Positions 11,622 through 23,970 of a DNA stretch of 23,970 nucleotides are shown piece after piece. The stretch comes from Chrysomallon squamiferum (Eukaryota > Mollusca > Gastropoda > Neomphalida > Peltospiridae). The stretch covers positions 11,351,844-11,375,813 of the forward strand of contig CM022676.1 in the NCBI GenBank assembly GCA_012295275.1, in the 5' to 3' direction. Position 1 is the stretch's first letter. Every line of letters begins with the position of its first letter. A program made the translations under genes and the position numbers. The notes beneath the pieces are model-generated. The model did no database searches. It saw only the letters and a list, made by a program, of their open reading frames with translations, and was not told the DNA's origin.

Positions 11622-14600
11622 CACGAACTTTTAACAGCAGTTTTTAAATTGTAAAGTCAGTCAGTTAGTTGTAAGATATGGACACTCCACGGTGACAGTC
11701 TAACACTGCTTAACACGAACTTTTAACAGCAGTTTTTAAATTGTAAAGTCAGACAGTTAGTTGTAAGATATGACACTCCACTGTGACAGTCTAACAATGC
11801 TTAACACGAACTTTTAACAGCAGTTTTTAAATTGTAAAGTCAGTCAGTTAGTTGTAAGATATGACACTCCACTGTGACAGTCTAACACTGCTTAACACGA
11901 ACCTTTAACAGCAGTTTTTAAATTGTAAAGTCAGTCAGTTAGTTGTAAGATATGACACTCCACTGTGACAGTCTAACACTGCTTAACACGAACTTTTAAC
12001 AGCAGTTTTTAAATTGTAAAGTCAGTCAGTTAGTTGTAAGATATGACACTCCACTGTGACAGTCTAACACTGCTTAACACGAACTTTTAACAGCAGTTTT
12101 TAAATTGTAAAGTCAGTCAGTTAGTTGCAAGATATGACACTCCACTGTGACAGTCTAACACTGCTTAACACGAACCTTTAACAGCAGTTTTTAAATTGTA
12201 AAGTCAGACAGTTAGTTGTAAGATATGACAGTCCACTGTGACAGTCTAACACTGCTTAACACGAACTTTTAACAGCAGTTTTTAAATTGTAAAGTCAGTC
12301 AGTTAGTTGTAAGATATCACACTCCACTGTGACAGAGTAACACTGCTGAACACGAACTTTTAACAGCAGTTTTTAAATTGTAAAGTCAGTCAGTTAGTTG
12401 TAAGATATGACACTCCACTGTGACAGAGTAACACTGCTGAACACGAACTTTTAACAGCAGTTTTTAAATTGTAAAGTCAGTCAGTTAGTTGTAAGATATG
12501 ACACTCCACTGTGACAGTCTAACACTGCTTAACACGAACTTTTAACAGCAATTTTTAAATTGTAAAGTCAGTCTGTTAGTTGTAAGATATGACACTCCAC
12601 TGTGACAGACTAACACTGCTTAACACGAACTTTTAACAGCAGTTTCTAAATTGTAAAGTCAGACAGTTAGTTGTAAGATATGACACTCCACTGTGACAGT
12701 CTAACACTGCTTAACACGAACTTTTAACAGCAGTTTTTAAATTGTAAAGTCAGTCAGTTAGTTGTAAGATACGACACTCCACTGTGACAGTCTAACACTG
12801 CCTAACACGAACTTTTAACAGCAGTTTTGAAATTGTAAAGTCAGACAGTTAGTTGTAAGATATGGTCATTCCACTGTGACAGTCTAACACTGCTTAACAC
12901 GAACTTTTAACAGCAGTTTTTAAATTGTAAAGTCAGTCAGTTAGTTGTAAGATACGACACTCCACTGTGACAGTCTAACACTGCTTAACACAAACTTTTA
13001 ACAGCAGTTTTTAAATTGTAAAGTCAGTCAGTTAGTTGTAAGATACGACACTCCACTGTGACAGTCTAACACTGCTTAACACGAACTTTTAACAGCAGTT
13101 TTTAAATTGTAAAGTCAGACAGTTAGTTGTAAGATATGGTCATTCCACTGTGACAGTCTAACACTGCTTAACACGAACTTTTAACAGCAGTTTTTAAATT
13201 GTAAAGTCAGTCAGTTAGTTGTAAGATATGACACTCCACTGTGACAGTCTAACACTGCTTAACACGAACCTTTAACAGCAGTTTTTAAATTGTAAAGTCA
13301 GTCAGTTAGTTGTAAGATATGACACTCCACTGTGACAGTCTAACACTGCTTAACACGAAATTTTAACGGTAGTTTTTAAATTGTAAAGTCAGACAGTTAG
13401 TTGTAAGATATGACACTCCACTGTGACAGTCTAACACTGCTTAACACGAACTTTTAACAGCAGTTTTTAAATTGTAAAGTCAGTCAGTTAGTTGTAAGAT
13501 ATGACACTCCACTGTGACAGTCTAACACTGCTTTTAACACGAACCTTTAACAGCAGTTTTTAAATTGTAAAGTCAGTCAGTTAGTTGTAAGATATGACAC
13601 TCCACTGTGACAGTCTAACACTGCTTAACACGAAATTTTAACAGTAGTTTTTAAATTGTAAAGTCAGACAGTTAGTTGTAAGATATGACACTCCACTGTG
13701 ACAGTCTAACACTGCTTAACACGAACTTTTAACAGCAGTTTTTAAATTGTAAAGTGAGTCAGTTAGTTGTAAGATATGACACTCCACTGTGACAGTCTAA
13801 CACTGCTTAACACGAACTTTTAACAGCAGTTTTTAAATTGTAAAGTCAGTCAGTTAGTTGTAAGATATGACACTTCACTGTGACAGTCTAACACTGCTTA
13901 ACACGAACTTTTAACAGCAGTTTTTAAATTGTAAAGTCAGTCAGTTAGTTGTAAGATATGACACTCCACTGTGACAGTCTAACACTGCTTAACACGAACC
14001 TTTAACAGCAGTTTTTAAATTGTAAAGTCAGACAGTTAGTTGTAAGATATAACACTCCACTGTGACAGTCTAACACTGCTTAACACGAACTTTTAACAGC
14101 AGTTTTTAAATTGTAAAGTCAGTCAGTTAGTTGTAAGATATGACACTCCACTGTGACAGTCTAACACTGCTTAACACGAACTTTTAACAGCAGTTTTTAA
14201 ATTGTAAAGTCAGTCTGTTAGTTGTAAGATATGACACTCCACTGTGACAGACTAACACTGCTTAACACGAACTTTTAACCGCAGTTTTTAAGTTGTAAAG
14301 TCAGTCAGTTAGTTGTAAGATATGACACTCCACTGTGACAGTGTAACACTGCTTAACACGAACTTTCAACAGCAGTTTTTAAATTGTAAAGTCAGTCAGT
14401 TAGTTGTAAGATATGACACTCCACTGTGACAGTCTAACACTGCTTAACACGAGCTTTTAACAGCAGTTTTTAAATTGTAAAGTCAGTCAGTTAGTTGTAA
14501 GATATGACACTCCACTGTGACAGTCTAACACTGCTTAACACGAACTTTTAACAGCAGTTTTTAAATTGTAAAGTCAGTCAGTTAGTTGTAAGATACGACA

Positions 14601-16362
14601 CTCCACTGTGACAGTCTAACACTGCTTAACACGAACTTTTAACAGCAGTTTTTAAATTGTAAAGTCAGACAGTTAGTTGTAAGATATGGTCATTCCACTG
14701 TGACAGTCTAACACTGCTTAACACGAACTTTTAACAGCAGTTTTTAAATTGTAAAATCAGTCAGTTAGTTGAAAGATATGGTCATTCCACTGTGACAGTC
14801 TAACACTGCTTAACACGAACTTTTAACAGCAGTTTTTAAATTGTAAAGTCAGTCAGTTAGTTGTAAGATATGACACTCCACTGTGACAGTCTAACACTGC
14901 TTAACACGAACTTTTAACAGCAGTTTTTAAATTGTAAAGTCAGTCAGTTAGTTGTTAGATATGACACTCCACTTTGACAGTCTAACACTGCTTAACACGA
15001 ACTTTTAACAGCAGTTTTTAAATTGTAAAGTCAGTCAGTTAGTTGTAAGATATGACACTCCACTGTGACAGTCTAACACTGCTTAACACGAACTTTTAAC
15101 AGCAGTTTTTAAATTGTAAAGTCAGTCAGTTAGTTGTAAGATATGGACACTCCACTGTGACAGTCTAACACTGCTTAACACGAACTTTTAACAGCAGTTT
15201 TTAAATTGTAAAGTGAGACAGTTAGTTGTAAGATATGACACTCCACTGTGATAGTCTAACACTGCTTAACACGAACTTTTAACATCAGTTTTTAAATTGT
15301 AAAGTCAGTCAGTTAGTTGTAAGATATGGACACTCCACTGTGACAGTCTAACACTGCTTAACACGAACTTTCAACAGCAGTTTTTAAATTGTAAAGTCAG
15401 ACAGTTAGTTGTAAGATATGACATTCCACTGTGACAGTCTAACACTGCTTAACACGAACTTTTAACAGCAGTTTTTAAATTGTAAAATCAGTCAGTTAGT
15501 TGAAAGATATGGTCATTCCACTGTGACAGTCTAACACTGCTTAACACGAACTTTTAACAGCAGTTTTTAAATTGTAAAGTCAGTCAGTTAGTTGTAAGAT
15601 ATGACACTCCACTGTGACAGTCTAACACTGCTTAACACGAACTTTTAACAGCAGTTTTTAAATTGTAAAGTCAGTCAGTTAGTTGTTAGATATGACACTC
15701 CACTTTGACAGTCTAACACTGCTTAACACGAACTTTTAACAGCAGTTTTTAAATTGTAAAGTCAGTCAGTTAGTTGTAAGATATGACACTCCACTGTGAC
15801 AGTCTAACACTGCTTAACACGAACTTTTAACAGCAGTTTTTAAATTGTAAAGTCAGTCAGTTAGTTGTAAGATATGGACACTCCACTTTGACAGTCTAAC
15901 ACTGCTTAACACGAACTTTTAACAGCAGTTTTAAATTGTAAAGTGAGACAGTTAGTTGTAAGATATGACACTCCACTGTGATAGTCTAACACTGCTTAAC
16001 ACGAACTTTTAACATCAGTTTTAAATTGTAAAGTCAGTCAGTTAGTTGTAAGATATGGACACTCCACTGTGACAGTCTAACACTGCTTAACACGAACTTT
16101 CAACAGCAGTTTTTAAATTGTAAAGTCAGACAGTTAGTTGTAAGATATGACATTCCACTGTGACAGTCTAACACTGCTTAACACGAACTTTTAACAGCAG
16201 TTTTTAAATTGTAAAGTCAGACAGTTAGTTGTAACATATGACACTCCACTGTGACAGTCTAACACTGCTTAACACGAACTTTTAACAGCAGTTTTTAAAT
16301 TGTAAAGTCAGTTAGTTAGTTGTAAGATATGACACTCCACTGTGACAGTCTAACACTGCTTT
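11622..16362. repeat. 91-bp satellite array, about 52 copies
   Basis: The unit runs from CACGAACTTTTAACAGCAG through TTTTTAAATTGTAAAGTCAG, TCAGTTAGTTGTAAGATATG, ACACTCCACTGTGACAGTC and TAACACTGCTTAA. Copies begin at 11622, 11714, 11805 and so on. 4741 bp divided by 91 gives about 52 copies, mostly head to tail with few indels. Common variants are GTCAGAC for GTCAGTC, GATACGACAC, ATATGGTCATTCC, ATATGGACACTCC, and GAGTAACACTGCTGAAC in two neighbouring copies. Each unit holds the palindrome ACTGTGACAGT. It contains no usable ORF. The homologous array at 22678 has only seven copies. Confidence 0.97.
14664..16124. repeat. ~730-bp (8-monomer) higher-order duplication in the 91-bp array
   Basis: Rare variants recur in the same order at an offset of 729-731 bp: GTAAAATCAG (14751, 15482), GTTGTTAGAT with ACTTTGACAG (14951, 15682), AAGTGAGACA (15211, 15941), AACATCAGTT (15281, 16011) and ACTTTCAACAGC (near 15370 and 16099). 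This is a block duplication of eight monomers, placed at about 14664-15394 and 15395-16124. Confidence 0.85.
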
Positions 16363-16512
16363 GAAAACTGTTCATTCCATGGATTCGCTTTTCTCTTCGA
16401 TTTCGCGGTTTTCGCAGGAATCTTGTAACTTCTGGATCAGAGTAAAAGTTCATCTTGTTCTTTTGGGAAGCGAAAACCCTCCGCATTCAGACGACAGCGG
16501 CTCCATTTGATG
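16363..16512. other. Conserved ~150-bp block at the satellite end
   Basis: It begins TTTGAAAACTGTTCATTCCA straight after the last 91-bp monomer and matches 23314-23463 at roughly 93-94%. The minus strand has coding-like composition, for example a frame containing PAKTAKSKRKANPWNEQFSK, but a TGA interrupts that frame upstream in both copies. It may be a decayed exon or mobile-element fragment, or a structural junction sequence. I do not recognise the peptide. Confidence 0.5.
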
Positions 16513-16705
16513 ATATAAAAATAAGCATAAACATAAACATAAACATAAATATAAACAAAAATAAAAATATAAACAAAAATATAAATATAAACATAAACAT
16601 AATCATAAACATAAACATAAACGTAAACGTAAACGTAAATATAAACATAAACATAAACATAAACGTAAACATAAACGTAAACATAAACTAAAATATAAAC
16701 ATGAA
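16513..16705. repeat. (ATAAAC)n hexanucleotide array
   Basis: About 30 units of ATAAAC, with ATAAAT, ATAATC, GTAAAC and AAAAAC variants, end in degenerate ACCTAAACCTC. A homologous array lies at 23464-23672. It keeps long open frames on both strands (Asn-Ile, Lys-His and Phe-Met repeats), which are artefacts of the repeat. Confidence 0.93.
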
Positions 16706-17415
16706 CCTAAACCTCAACATAAATACATTTTAACAAAATAACTTGATTTTCTCGTGACCAATTCCGTCTTTAATTACTTTGACTCAGATTTCAACAAAAT
16801 CGTAAATAATTTAGTTTATTTTATTTCGTTTTATATTATAAGACAATATATTCCGTATGTAAATAAATAATTCAAACTGTACTCCTGTTGATGTGTTGTT
16901 TATCAAGTGCAAATATATATATTATGACAAAGAACACTTTAAGTATTTTATATGTTTACAAGCACATATACACATGGATGCAAAGTTGTATTAGGACACA
17001 CTTATTTACTAATAATAGTTAAGAAAAAAGCTACAATTATAATAACACAACAAAATATTTCATTTAATAGTCTTGAAATTTCTTTGTGGTAATAGTGTTA
17101 TATTTAAGAATAGTCACAGTGGTGGTAGTTTTATTATTACTAGATGTGGTGTTGTTCTGATGTCTGTAACAGTAGCTGTGTTCGTACTAGTAGCACTAGT
17201 CGTTCTTGTGCATAGTTAAACTTTTACCAACAAAGTGACGTCATTTGTAGTTTTAAGAATTATAACATCATTTCCATTAGTATTCTAGTTTTAAGAACCC
17301 TGACGTTTTTAATATGAATAATAGTCATATTGAAATACTATGTTATTTCTCTGAATATTACTAGAGAGGAGACAATATGACGTAATTTCTATAAGCAGCG
17401 CTTTGTGACGTCATT
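16706..17415. other. 3' flank of gene B
   Basis: No gene is visible. 16706-17030 aligns with 23673-23970 at the right end of the window. 17215-17415 aligns with the gene A 3' flank and again carries the degenerate TGACGTCATTT-type repeat, with perfect TGACGTCA at 17236-17243 and 17406-17413. A minus-strand AATAAA at 17130-17135, about 285 bp past the stop, is a weak poly(A) candidate. Confidence 0.6.
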
Positions 17416-19261
<1,846 letters not shown>

Positions 19262-19744
19262 CGTACACTGACAGTTAAAAACAGCTGAAATGAAAGTTTA
19301 TTTCTAAATAACAAGATAATAAAATTAGTAATTTTAACACCAATGAATCAATCCTATAGAATAAGTTCGAGTCGGACGATTTTAAAATGGTGAATACAAC
19401 AAGCACTGAACGTTGGCAAATTAACAGATATGATTGATTTATATAGTGTTAGTGTGTGTATGTGTGTGTGGTAATCAATATGTGACTCGTGTGATCTCTT
19501 GACAAAGCAAACAGAATATTCAACGGAACACGCAATTTGCCAGAAATCCAACATTTTGTCAACAGTGTAGAATAGAAAATAAATTTCATATCTAATGTTT
19601 CTATCTTTCTTTCTTCATACGAAAACGAAATAAAAGTCATTTAATTGTTGTTGTTGTTTTTTTGAAACGACAGTTCTTACATTTTGTTTAGTGACAGTTT
19701 TTTTTGTTCTACAAATTGATTAATCACTGGTTCATGTTTTAGGT
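19262..19744. other. Upstream region of gene B
   Basis: It aligns with 8809-9235 and about 9450-9870 upstream of gene A, except for ~230 bp present only in A. It contains a short GT run near 19447-19470. No convincing TATA box, 5' exon or other gene is seen. Confidence 0.5.
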
Positions 19745-19865
19745 GTCTCAGCGGGTGAGTTGAATTCGAAACACGGAAACGTGAAATCGAAGACACTGAT
19801 ATTCAACACTGAACAAAACAAAAATTAAAACTGCTATTCATTACAGATAAGAAACACGAGACAGA

Positions 19866-19971
<106 letters not shown>

Positions 19972-20501
19972 AACAATTGTTATGTCATATAAAAATGAAT
20001 TTCATTTTTAATGGTGATATTAATTTATTAATCCAGTCACTTTCTTTGTTTCATCATCTTCTTCGCTTGGAAGATTATTACTTTTAAGTAGAATTTTTTT
20101 CTCATAATTTCTTTGACTGGAACTTCATTCTGTTACTGGAGTATCAATTAATAACGACGATGACGACTACAACAGTGAACGTTGTGGTTGTTTACTTTGT
20201 TACCTATATTTTTAGGATTAATAATTTACAATAAGGTATTTTTGCCATGATACATTTTGCTGAAAACAATTTTGGGAAAATAGTGTTTTTAAATATTCTT
20301 TTCTCATTTCGCGTGTGTTTCTGTATTTCATTGTTTATTTTCAAGGAACTGAATTTAGTCAACATTTAGAATGAAGTATCACCGGGTGCAGGATCGAATC
20401 ACTTGGGTTGTTTAGATAAAATCAAACAGTGTTTTGTAATTGTTGTTAGATGTTTTCTTTTCTTTTTAATGAAAAACTGAATCCTAGAAAACACGGAATA
20501 T

Positions 20502-20516
20502 ACGTATGTATCTATG

Positions 20517-20547
<31 letters not shown>

Positions 20548-20742
20548 ATGTGTATGTATGTATGTATGTATGTATGTATGTATATATGCATGTATGTATG
20601 TATGTATGTTTGTTTGTATGTATGTATGTATGTTTGTATGTATGTATGTATGTATGTTTGTATGTATGTATATGTATGTATGTATGTATGTATATATGTA
20701 TGTATGTACGTATGTACGTATGTATGTTTGTATGTATGTTTG
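20502..20742. repeat. (TATG)n tetranucleotide array
   Basis: About 60 TATG units with TTTG, TATA and TACG variants. It keeps several overlapping ORFs open on both strands (Tyr-Val-Cys-Met and Tyr-Ile-His-Thr repeats), which are not genes. Confidence 0.95.
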
Positions 20743-20826
20743 TTTTATTGAACTGAGAAGCACCAGGGATATATTCGTTTGTACTGAATCGAAAAAGCAG
20801 CTAATATTTTATTTTTTTATATATTC

Positions 20827-20847
20827 TTTTTTTTTTTTTTTTTTTTT
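20827..20847. repeat. T21 homopolymer
   Basis: A run of 21 T. It could be the poly(A) tail of a minus-strand retro-insertion, but no recognisable element body is seen beside it. Confidence 0.85.
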
Positions 20848-21125
20848 GAAAGAACAAAAAAATAATGTCGATACGTGTCAGACATAGAAATTTTCAAAAA
20901 CACAAAAAACTGGACAGATGAAAAACACAACTGAACATGAATAATACATATGTTATTTTTTGTACAGTAAATTATTGTTATGTTGTACCTGCATCCAGTC
21001 AACTGTGTTTTGTCAGTACAATAAAATATTTATTTCACACACTGAAGTTTTTTCAATTTTCTCTTTCAGTCATATTTTTAAAACTTTCTTTTTCTGAATC
21101 GTTATTTTTTTTATGACATTTATTC

Positions 21126-21463
21126 CTTTTTTTAAGGAGAATTCTTGTAAATTTTGTCTTTCTCATTACTAGGACTTCTTTACTGATTTCCGTTCGTGTC
21201 TATGTAAAAATGTTAATTGTCACCATGTTTTCAATATCTGTATTATATGTTATGTCACACGCAACTAATGTGTATATGTTTAATATCTGCTTAATATTGT
21301 AAACATTTAGTTCACAGGTAAACTATTTAACAAAACACTCACTGTCTTTTTTTTTAATACTATCTTTACTGTACTCTGTAATATTTTGGGTTTTCATGTT
21401 TCTTTTAGTGTTTTGTTGTTCGGTGTAGAGAACTGTTTCTATGAACAGTGACATAAAACAATA
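21126..21463. other. AT-rich upstream DNA of unit B, aligned to 9903-10190
   Basis: It shares scattered similarity with unit A, for example GAGAATTCTT near 21138 against 9902. No gene or structured element is seen. Confidence 0.5.
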
Positions 21464-21658
21464 CAGTTTATCAGTTTGTAAAACACGACACAGACAAACC
21501 AGTTATTGATTAAAAAAAACTTAACAAACTATACAATGAAATAAAAATAAAAATTCTAACTGTTGTCTTTTCTCTACTCGTCATGGCATACAAACAAAAA
21601 CAACAGACGTTCAGACGAACAGTGAAATATTGACGAATGAATATACAAACTGGTGTAG
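21464..21658 (-). other. Conserved 195-bp block upstream of gene B
   Basis: Counterpart of 10191-10384. The minus strand holds a 24-codon ORF at 21510-21584 starting MTSREKTTVRI, with a following hydrophobic stretch. It lies about 2.2 kb upstream of the gene B start, against 1.4 kb for A. The difference is explained by the B-only stretch. Confidence 0.5.
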
Positions 21659-21886
21659 TTATTTTTATTTTCATTACGAAGCTGATAAATTATTTACTGT
21701 TTTTTTTTATTAATTTATTATTTTTATTCTATATTCAGTTATTTTACTTTAGTTATTTTAAAATAATATCACATTTTCAAAATGGTCACATTCAATAGTT
21801 TTGTGTTATGCAGCTTTGGAGAGTGTTAAATACGATATTTATTTCTATAATTTATCATCCTTTTTCTTAGACTTATTGATACTGAT

Positions 21887-22372
21887 ATTGTTATTGATAT
21901 TGATATTCTTATTGATACTGATATTCTTATTGATACTGATATTCTTATTGATACTCATATTGTTATTGATATAACTGTTATTGTTGTTATTGATATAACT
22001 GTTATTGTTGTTATTAATGTAACTGTTATTGTTGTTATTGATAAAACTGTTATTGTTTTTATTGATATAACTGTTATTGTTGTTATTGATGTAACTGTTA
22101 TTGTTGTTATTGATGTAACTGTTATTGTTGTTATTGATCTAACTGTTATTGTTGTTATGTAACTGTTATTGTTGTTATTGACATAACTGTTATTGTTGTT
22201 ATTGATGTAACTGTTATTGTTGTTATTGATGTAACTGTTGTTGTTGTTGTTGTTGTTGTGGAAGGAAAAGTCACTGATACACACTGAACACTAACTTTTG
22301 TTGTTGTTGTTGTTGATGTAACTGCTGTTGTTGTTGTTGTGGAAGGAAAAGTCAGTGATATACACTGAACAC
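21887..22372. repeat. 18-bp and 24-bp tandem repeats with two TTG/core units
   Basis: Four or so copies of an 18-bp unit, ATTGATACTGATATTCTT, are followed from about 21965 by roughly 11 copies of the 24-bp unit seen at 10609, one of them shortened near 22155. Two TTG-satellite cores then lie near 22258 and 22338. The array ends at the same junction with GCAGGTGTGACCAG as in the previous unit. The 18-bp repeat is barely developed in the earlier unit. Confidence 0.9.
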
Positions 22373-22677
22373 TAACGCAGGTGTGACCAGTACGAGAATC
22401 TCGTCTTTGTTTAACACAAAACTCGGTTATCTATGAAACTGTGTTTTATCCACGTATGTTAACTAAAGATATTTTATTAATGTACTAAATTTTATAAGAA
22501 CGTAATCTTTATATTATCTAGTTTCTATGTGCAAAATACATAAAATAACGAAAATAATAATAAATATGTATTCCTAATTATAATCCGTAAAGAAACTTGG
22601 TTCAACTGACGATATAAGCAAATAAATAAAGTTCTGTTCGATCATGCGTAGTACTCTTTGACAGGAGAACACGCGAA
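22373..22677. other. Unique flank between satellites, second copy
   Basis: Homologue of 11321-11621, starting at about 22376 with GCAGGTGTGACCAGTACGAG and running to the first 91-bp monomer. No gene is seen. Confidence 0.7.
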
Positions 22678-23313
22678 CACAAACTTTTAACAGCAGTTTT
22701 TAAATTGTAAAGTCAGACAGTTAGTTGTAAGATATGACACTCCACTGTGACAGTCTAACACTGCTTAACACGAACTTTTAACAGCAGTTTTTAAATTGTA
22801 AAGTCAGTCAGTTAGTTGTAAGGTATGGACACTCCACTGTGACAGTCTAACACTGCTTAACACGAACTTTTAACAGCAGTTTTTAAATTGTAAAATCAGA
22901 CAGTTAGTTGTAAGATATGACACTCCACTGTGACAGTCTAACACTGCTTAACACGAACTTTTAACAGCAGTTTTTAAATTGTAAAGTCAGTCAGTTAGTT
23001 GTAAGATATGACACTCCACTGTGACAGTCTAACACTGCTTAACACGAACTTTTAACAGCAGTTTTTAAATTGTAAAGTCAGTCAGTTAGTTGTAAGATAT
23101 GACACTCCACTGTGACAGTCTAACACTGCTTAACACGAACTTTTAACAGCAGTTTTTAAATTGTAATGTCAGTCAGTTAGTTGTAAGATATGACACTCCA
23201 CTGTGACAGTCTAACACTGCTTAACACAAACTTTTAACAGCAATTTTTAAATTGTAAAGTCAGTCAGTTAGTTGTAAGATATGACACTCCACTGTGACAG
23301 TCTAACACTGCTT
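22678..23313. repeat. 91-bp satellite array, 7 copies
   Basis: 636 bp equals seven monomers, with the same consensus, start junction and end junction (TTTGAAAACTG) as the 52-copy array at 11622. The copies are close to consensus, with few variants (GTAATGTCAG, GTAAGGTATGG). Confidence 0.96.
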
Positions 23314-23463
23314 TGAAAACTGTTCATTCCATGGATTCGCTTTTCTCTTCGATTTCGCTGTTTTCGCAGGAATCTTGTAACTTCTGGATCAGAGTAAAAG
23401 TTCAACTTGTTCTTTTGGGTAGCGAAAACCCGCCGCATGCAGACGACAGCGGTTCCATTTGAT
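23314..23463. other. Conserved ~150-bp block, second copy
   Basis: Homologue of 16363-16512. In the minus-strand frame containing NPWNEQFSK, the 27 codons nearest the satellite differ from the first copy by one silent change only. The part beyond the in-frame TGA has several replacements. Confidence 0.5.
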
Positions 23464-23672
23464 GAACATAAACATAAACATAAACATAAACGTAAATATA
23501 AACATAAACATAAACATAAACATAATCATAAACGTAAACATAATCATAAACAAAAACGTAAACACAAACATATATATAAACAGAAATATAAATATAAACA
23601 TAAACATAAACATAAACGTAAACGTAAACATAAACTAAAATATAAACATGAACATAAACGGAAACATAAATA
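23464..23672. repeat. (ATAAAC)n hexanucleotide array, second copy
   Basis: Homologue of 16513-16705 with its own pattern of GTAAAC, ATAATC and CAAAAAC variants. Not coding. Confidence 0.93.
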
Positions 23673-23970
23673 CATTTTAACAAAATAAATTGATTTTCCC
23701 GTGACCGATTCCGTCTTTAATTACTTTGACTCAGATTTCAACAATATCGTAAATAATTTAGTTGCGCTAATTTCAAATAACAACAAAATATATTTTGTAT
23801 ATAAATGAATAGCTCAACCTGTACTTTTTAAATGTGTTATTTATCTAGTGCAAATATATGTATAATTTAGTATCGCAATTTAAAATTGACGAATTTACGT
23901 ATGGGCACATATACTCATCCATGCAAATCTGCATGTGCACTAATAACAGTTAATCAAAACCAGCAATTAA
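23673..23970. other. Start of the 3' flank of a third unit
   Basis: It aligns with 16706 to about 17030, the flank leading to the 3' end of gene B, including TTTAATTACTTTGACTCAG and CGTAAATAATTTAGTT. No gene lies within the window here. By position a further FReD gene should follow. Confidence 0.6.

Noticed and set aside
11622-16362. CRISPR-like array of regular repeats
   Set aside because: The 91-bp units are contiguous and near identical over their full length, with no unique spacers. The genome is plainly eukaryotic.
16513-16705. Interstitial telomere repeat
   Set aside because: The hexamer is ATAAAC, not TTAGGG or a close variant. The few ACCTAAACC-like bases at its end are too short to matter.
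20375-20415. tRNA- or SINE-like B box (GGATCGAATCA)
   Set aside because: Only one weak box-like match. I could not find a matching A box, cloverleaf arms or element ends.
20450-20887. 145-codon Tyr-Val-Cys-Met repeat ORF and overlapping ORFs on both strands
   Set aside because: All are translations of the (TATG)n array.

Overview
The window is eukaryotic, non-compact, AT-rich animal DNA. It holds five-exon genes with GT-AG introns, long microsatellites (GA, GT, TAA, TTTAA, TATG) and large satellite arrays. Two paralogous genes lie on the minus strand. Each encodes a 331-residue secreted-type protein with an N-terminal hydrophobic segment, a cysteine-rich PAN/apple-like region and a C-terminal fibrinogen-related domain (FReD). 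Expanded families of this kind are best known in molluscs and other invertebrates, so a mollusc or other lophotrochozoan is my best guess. No marker in the window fixes the species.

Layout: 1-6270 is a compound satellite of (TTG)n tracts broken by a conserved ~39-bp core, about 74 cores. 6271-6470 is a 200-N assembly gap. 6471-6962 is the 3' flank of gene A, and 6963-8808 is gene A (minus). 8809-10589 is its upstream region, with microsatellites and a conserved 194-bp block. 10590-11320 is a 24-bp tandem repeat grading into the TTG/core satellite. 11321-11621 is a unique flank. 11622-16362 is a 91-bp satellite of about 52 copies. 16363-16512 is a conserved block and 16513-16705 an (ATAAAC)n array. 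16706-17415 is the 3' flank of gene B, and 17416-19261 is gene B (minus). 19262-21886 is its upstream region, with a ~1.4-kb stretch not found in unit A. 21887-22372 is again 24-bp repeat plus TTG/core, 22373-22677 the same flank, 22678-23313 the 91-bp satellite with only 7 copies, 23314-23463 the same conserved block, 23464-23672 (ATAAAC)n, and 23673-23970 the start of the next 3' flank.

The window is therefore a tandem array of ~7-11 kb units, each made of satellite, spacer, FReD gene, upstream region and 24-bp/TTG repeat. Unit length varies mostly through the 91-bp array (52 versus 7 copies). The order at the right edge predicts a third FReD gene whose stop codon should lie about 400 bp outside the window. 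Genes A and B are about 90% identical as proteins. Divergence is mosaic: exon 3 is identical and exon 4 nearly so, while exons 1, 2 and 5 differ at about 6-10% of bases. That pattern suggests gene conversion within a recombining cluster of recognition-type lectin genes. All counts were made by eye.
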